Source: CAIVPM01 sp049242865
GTDB taxonomy: Bacteria; Bacteroidota; Bacteroidia; Chitinophagales; Chitinophagaceae
Direction: 5' to 3'
Assembly (NCBI GenBank): GCA_049242865.1
Contig: JBMLOR010000102.1
Location: 1-8,452 of the forward strand
DNA: 8,452 nucleotides
Positions within the stretch are counted from its first letter, which is position 1. Each line of letters opens with the position of its first letter. Below, piece after piece: positions 6,855 through 8,452 of this stretch. The translations under genes and the position numbers were made by a program. Below the pieces are notes generated by a model. That model searched no databases, was not told where the DNA came from, and worked only from the letters and a program-made list of their open reading frames with translations.

Positions 6855-6944
6855 ATGCAAAAAAAGGTAACAAACCTTTGCAAATTGGTTTTTGCAACCA
6901 ATTATAGCAAATGGCTTTGGGCTACTTACGCTCCAAAGCTATAA
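6855..6944 (+). other. 29-codon small ORF at the start of the stem-loop run
   Basis: The frame starts at an ATG directly after AATCCT, in nearly the same leader context as the GH5 gene, and ends with TAA at 6942-6944. The peptide begins MQKKVTNLCKLVFATN and ends SKWLWATYAPKL; it is basic at the start and holds two Trp codons separated by one Leu codon. It has no signal peptide and matches no family I know. Three of the hairpins (6863-6879, 6883-6903, 6914-6939) lie inside it, so the base sequence may be constrained by RNA structure rather than by protein. A leader peptide or a chance ORF are both possible. Confidence 0.25.
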
Positions 6945-7058
6945 TCACAAAACATATTACTGTTTGTAACTGCATTTGAAATGTTGTTTGCAGGTTGCTT
7001 TTTAAAACACTAAAAAAAGCAATGCACAAATGCTTGTAAAAAAATTGATACAAGCATT
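6863..7058. ncRNA. Run of seven near-contiguous stem-loops, candidate structured RNA or palindromic repeat element
   Basis: The stems, read on the plus strand, are: AAAGGT/ACCTTT (6863-6868, 6874-6879); AATTGGTT/AACCAATT (6883-6890, 6896-6903); GCTTTGG/CCAAAGC (6914-6920, 6933-6939); ACAAAACA/TGTTTGT with one bulge (6947-6954, 6961-6967); AACTGCA/TGCAGGTT with one bulge (6968-6974, 6989-6996); TTGCTTTTT/AAAAAGCAA (6995-7003, 7014-7022); and AATGCTTGTA/TACAAGCATT (7029-7038, 7049-7058). Loops are 5-14 nt. Stems five and six share two bases and may compete. Almost every base in this span is in or next to a stem. No known RNA family was recognised and the strand is uncertain; the ATCCTAA leader points to the plus strand. 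Confidence 0.4.
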
Positions 7059-7114
7059 GTGGCACCCCTTGTAAAACTTCACCAAAAATCAGTAAGGCAA
7101 ACAAACGCTTATTC

Positions 7115-7200
7115 AAAATACTTTATTATAATAAATAATATATAAAGTAATGTAATATAATATATTAAATATTATAAAATATTGAAATCTAAAATCCGTA
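7115..7200. promoter_or_regulatory. Extremely A/T-rich tract upstream of the GH5 gene
   Basis: Between about 7115 and 7200 the sequence is almost entirely A and T (for example TAATATAATATATTAAATAT), with only isolated G or C bases. It ends about 35 nt before the GH5 ATG. It is a likely melting or promoter region, but no exact TAnnTTTG box was found on the plus strand here, so the GH5 promoter position is unresolved. Confidence 0.4.
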
Positions 7201-7218
7201 AAAATCTAATTTAATCCA

Positions 7219-7230
7219 ATCCTAAAAATT
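7219..7230 (+). repeat. ATCCTAAAAATT box (copy 4) in the GH5 leader
   Basis: The box is followed by TTCCT and the GH5 ATG at 7236. It matches copies 1-3 in its ATCCTAA core, and the sequence up to the ATG matches the leader of the 29-codon ORF closely. No Shine-Dalgarno sequence is present. Confidence 0.45.
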
Positions 7231-7235
7231 TTCCT

Positions 7236-8348
7236 ATGAACATTAAATTATTTAAAATCAGTCAATTTGTAAAAAAAGTTTTTAAAATCTGTGTTACAAT
7301 TCTTGTTGCTTTATTGCTACAATCTTATGCAAAAGCACAAACACAATTTGGTATAACCTTGTGTGGAGCAGAGTTTGGTCAATCGAACTTACCAGGAGTG
7401 TTGGGAAAAGACTATATATATCCTACAGTACATGATATACAATATTTTAACCAAAAAGGAGCCGAAATCATGCAGTTACCTTTTAGATGGGAGCGTTTAC
7501 AAAAAAAGTTAGGTGGCCCTTTAGATACAGCTGAGTTGGGTCACATCAACAGATTTATAGATGTGTGTTTGCAATACGGTACTAAAGTGATTTTAATTAT
7601 GCAAAACTATGGACGCTATAAGATTAATGGGGTAGAATACATAGTTGGGAGCCCACAAGTTACACAAGAACACTATAGAGATTTCTGGAAAAAATTTGCT
7701 GAAAAATTTACCTATAAAATCAACATTTATGCTTATGGCATTATGAGTGAGCCAAACAATATGCAAGGTTACAGCTGGTTTGATGCAGCCCAAAAAGCAA
7801 TTTATGGAATTAGAGAAGTAGATAGACACACTACCATTTTGGTTGATGGCGAAAACTTTTCCAATCCTTCTACTTGGGTTGCTTACAACGATATGTTAAA
7901 GTATTTGAGAGACCCCATGAATAGAATTGTATTTAACGCCCATTGCTATTTTGATAGAGATTTTAGTGGTTCATATAAAGAAAGCTATGAAAATAGTGGA
8001 GCTGACGAATGGACTGGAGTTAGAAGGTTAAAACCATTTGTTGATTGGTTAAAACAAAATCGTTTAAGAGGTTATGTTGGCGAATTTGGTGTTCCAAAAC
8101 ATGATACAAGATGGCTTACTGTAATGAACAGATTTTTAGAATATATTGATGCAAATGGATTGGGTGGTTGTTATTGGGCAGCTGGCAGATGGTGGAACGA
8201 CTATGCATTATCTATTCAACCAAAACATGGTGTAGATCAACCACAGTTATTAGTATTTCAAAAGTATTTGCAAGGATTTAATACTATCAGTGCTTCAAAC
8301 TATCATCATACAAATTCAAATAGACAAGCTACTAGCACTGCAAAATAA
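7236..8348 (+). CDS. Secreted GH5 family glycoside hydrolase (cellulase-like)
   Basis: This 370-residue protein has a Sec signal peptide (Lys-rich start, hydrophobic 18-30, likely cut after AKA at 32-34), then one GH5 TIM-barrel domain (about 36-345) and a short Ser/Thr/Asn/Gln-rich tail. GH5 enzymes are retaining endo-beta-glycanases. Visible conserved residues are Arg84 (LPFRWERL), the QNYGRY strand (123-128), acid/base Glu172 in YGIMSEPNNM, His236 and Tyr238 in NAHCYFD, nucleophile Glu283 in GYVGEFGVP, and Trp314 in CYWAAGRWW. The usual His of HNYGR is Gln123 and the Asn before the acid/base is Ser171, both normally invariant. There is no carbohydrate-binding module and no recognisable T9SS C-terminal domain, so a periplasmic or simply secreted location is likely. 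No SusC/SusD pair is nearby. The gene is divergent from pruA behind a long structured leader region. Confidence 0.92.
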   Translation: MNIKLFKISQFVKKVFKICVTILVALLLQSYAKAQTQFGITLCGAEFGQSNLPGVLGKDYIYPTVHDIQYFNQKGAEIMQLPFRWERLQKKLGGPLDTAELGHINRFIDVCLQYGTKVILIMQNYGRYKINGVEYIVGSPQVTQEHYRDFWKKFAEKFTYKINIYAYGIMSEPNNMQGYSWFDAAQKAIYGIREVDRHTTILVDGENFSNPSTWVAYNDMLKYLRDPMNRIVFNAHCYFDRDFSGSYKESYENSGADEWTGVRRLKPFVDWLKQNRLRGYVGEFGVPKHDTRWLTVMNRFLEYIDANGLGGCYWAAGRWWNDYALSIQPKHGVDQPQLLVFQKYLQGFNTISASNYHHTNSNRQATSTAK

Positions 8349-8452
8349 TTTACTTAGGGACAACTATACCAGATGTGTCTACATCAAGGGTTTCGTGTTA
8401 ACCAAGTTTTATAGTGAATGAAAAAAGATTTTTAGGAAGTATTATTTAGGAG
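8349..8452. other. Sequence after the GH5 gene to the window edge
   Basis: No intact gene, strong terminator or RNA gene is visible in these 104 bases. Short open stretches on both strands are closed by stops within about 15 codons. Confidence 0.5.

Larger units (their letters stand above)
6526..7235. other. 710-bp non-coding region between divergent pruA and GH5 genes
   Basis: No long ORF with coding character is seen. Reading left to right it contains: the pruA promoter box (6542-6549); an A/T-only inverted repeat (6601-6609 with 6616-6624); a TATTCG-TTTT-CGAATA hairpin (6645-6660); two ATCCTAA boxes and a 9-codon ORF (6678-6735); an intrinsic-terminator-like hairpin (6753-6781); a bulged hairpin GGC..GATA/TATC..GCC (6801-6821); a third ATCCTAA box and a 29-codon ORF (6825-6944); a run of stem-loops (6863-7058); a very A/T-rich tract (about 7115-7200); and a fourth ATCCTAA box just before the GH5 ATG. 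This is unusually long and structured for a Bacteroidota intergenic region. Confidence 0.75.

Noticed and set aside
6863..7058. tRNA gene or known riboswitch within the stem-loop run
   Set aside because: No cloverleaf with a T-loop GTTC-like motif or CCA end, and no conserved riboswitch core that I recognise.
6922..7116. 64-codon minus-strand ORF through the stem-loop region
   Set aside because: It starts at TTG with no ATG, has no promoter box at a suitable place, and its sequence is dominated by the inverted repeats. I see no family resemblance, so it is more likely a by-product of the structured sequence.
6526..7235. CRISPR array or integron attC site as explanation for the repeats and palindromes
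   Set aside because: The repeats are too short and unevenly spaced for CRISPR, there are no cas or integrase genes, and the stems do not match each other as repeated units.
7593..7829. Minus-strand ORF inside the GH5 gene
   Set aside because: It is antisense to the GH5 catalytic region, including the acid/base motif, with no promoter or family similarity.
8350..8397. Minus-strand stretch reading ...VDTSGIVVPK then stop, looking like a protein C-terminus just after the GH5 gene
   Set aside because: The frame is closed by another stop at 8398-8400, so only 15 codons are open, and the plus strand is equally open there. A remnant of a broken gene is possible but not supported.

Overview
This window looks like a chromosomal stretch from a low-G+C member of the Bacteroidota, probably near the Chitinophagaceae/Sphingobacteriales. 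The evidence is strong A/T codon bias, an almost complete lack of Shine-Dalgarno sequences, TAnnTTTG-type promoter -7 boxes just upstream of several genes, and protein sequences typical of that phylum. No rRNA, tRNA, CRISPR array, insertion sequence or integrase was seen.

Layout. Bases 1-66 hold the last 21 codons of an unidentified plus-strand gene. It converges on a long minus-strand run of genes, and a perfect 18-bp hairpin at 82-124 separates the two and can terminate both. The minus-strand genes, in the order they are transcribed (high to low coordinates), are: L-glutamate gamma-semialdehyde dehydrogenase (4888-6525, proline catabolism); a membrane-anchored family 2 glycosyltransferase (3580-4707); an ABC-2/DrrA-type ABC transporter ATPase (2798-3568, 11 nt after the glycosyltransferase); an MBOAT/AlgI-like membrane O-acyltransferase (1262-2731); a 90-residue conserved hypothetical protein (918-1190); and a PhnP-like metallo-beta-lactamase-fold hydrolase (129-908, TTG start, 9 nt after the hypothetical). 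TAnnTTTG boxes sit just before the dehydrogenase, the glycosyltransferase, the acyltransferase and the hypothetical, but not before the two closely coupled second genes. That suggests four transcription units.

A 710-bp non-coding region (6526-7235) separates the dehydrogenase from a divergent plus-strand gene for a secreted GH5 glycoside hydrolase (7236-8348). This is the most unusual part of the window. It contains four copies of an ATCCTAAWAAT-like box and three plus-strand ATGs preceded by nearly the same leader: a 9-codon ORF, a 29-codon ORF and the GH5 gene. The 9-codon ORF is followed by a plausible intrinsic terminator. The 29-codon ORF opens a run of seven nearly contiguous stem-loops at 6863-7058. 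This could be a structured RNA or attenuator-like leader, or a small palindrome-rich repeat element. The sequence alone does not decide between these.

Working together: the glycosyltransferase, ABC ATPase and MBOAT acyltransferase could all serve cell-surface glycan synthesis, export and acylation. However, no ABC permease and no SGNH/AlgJ-like acylation partner is present, so the link is only an inference from position. The GH5 enzyme keeps both catalytic glutamates but appears to have changed two of the usually invariant active-site residues (His to Gln123, Asn to Ser171).
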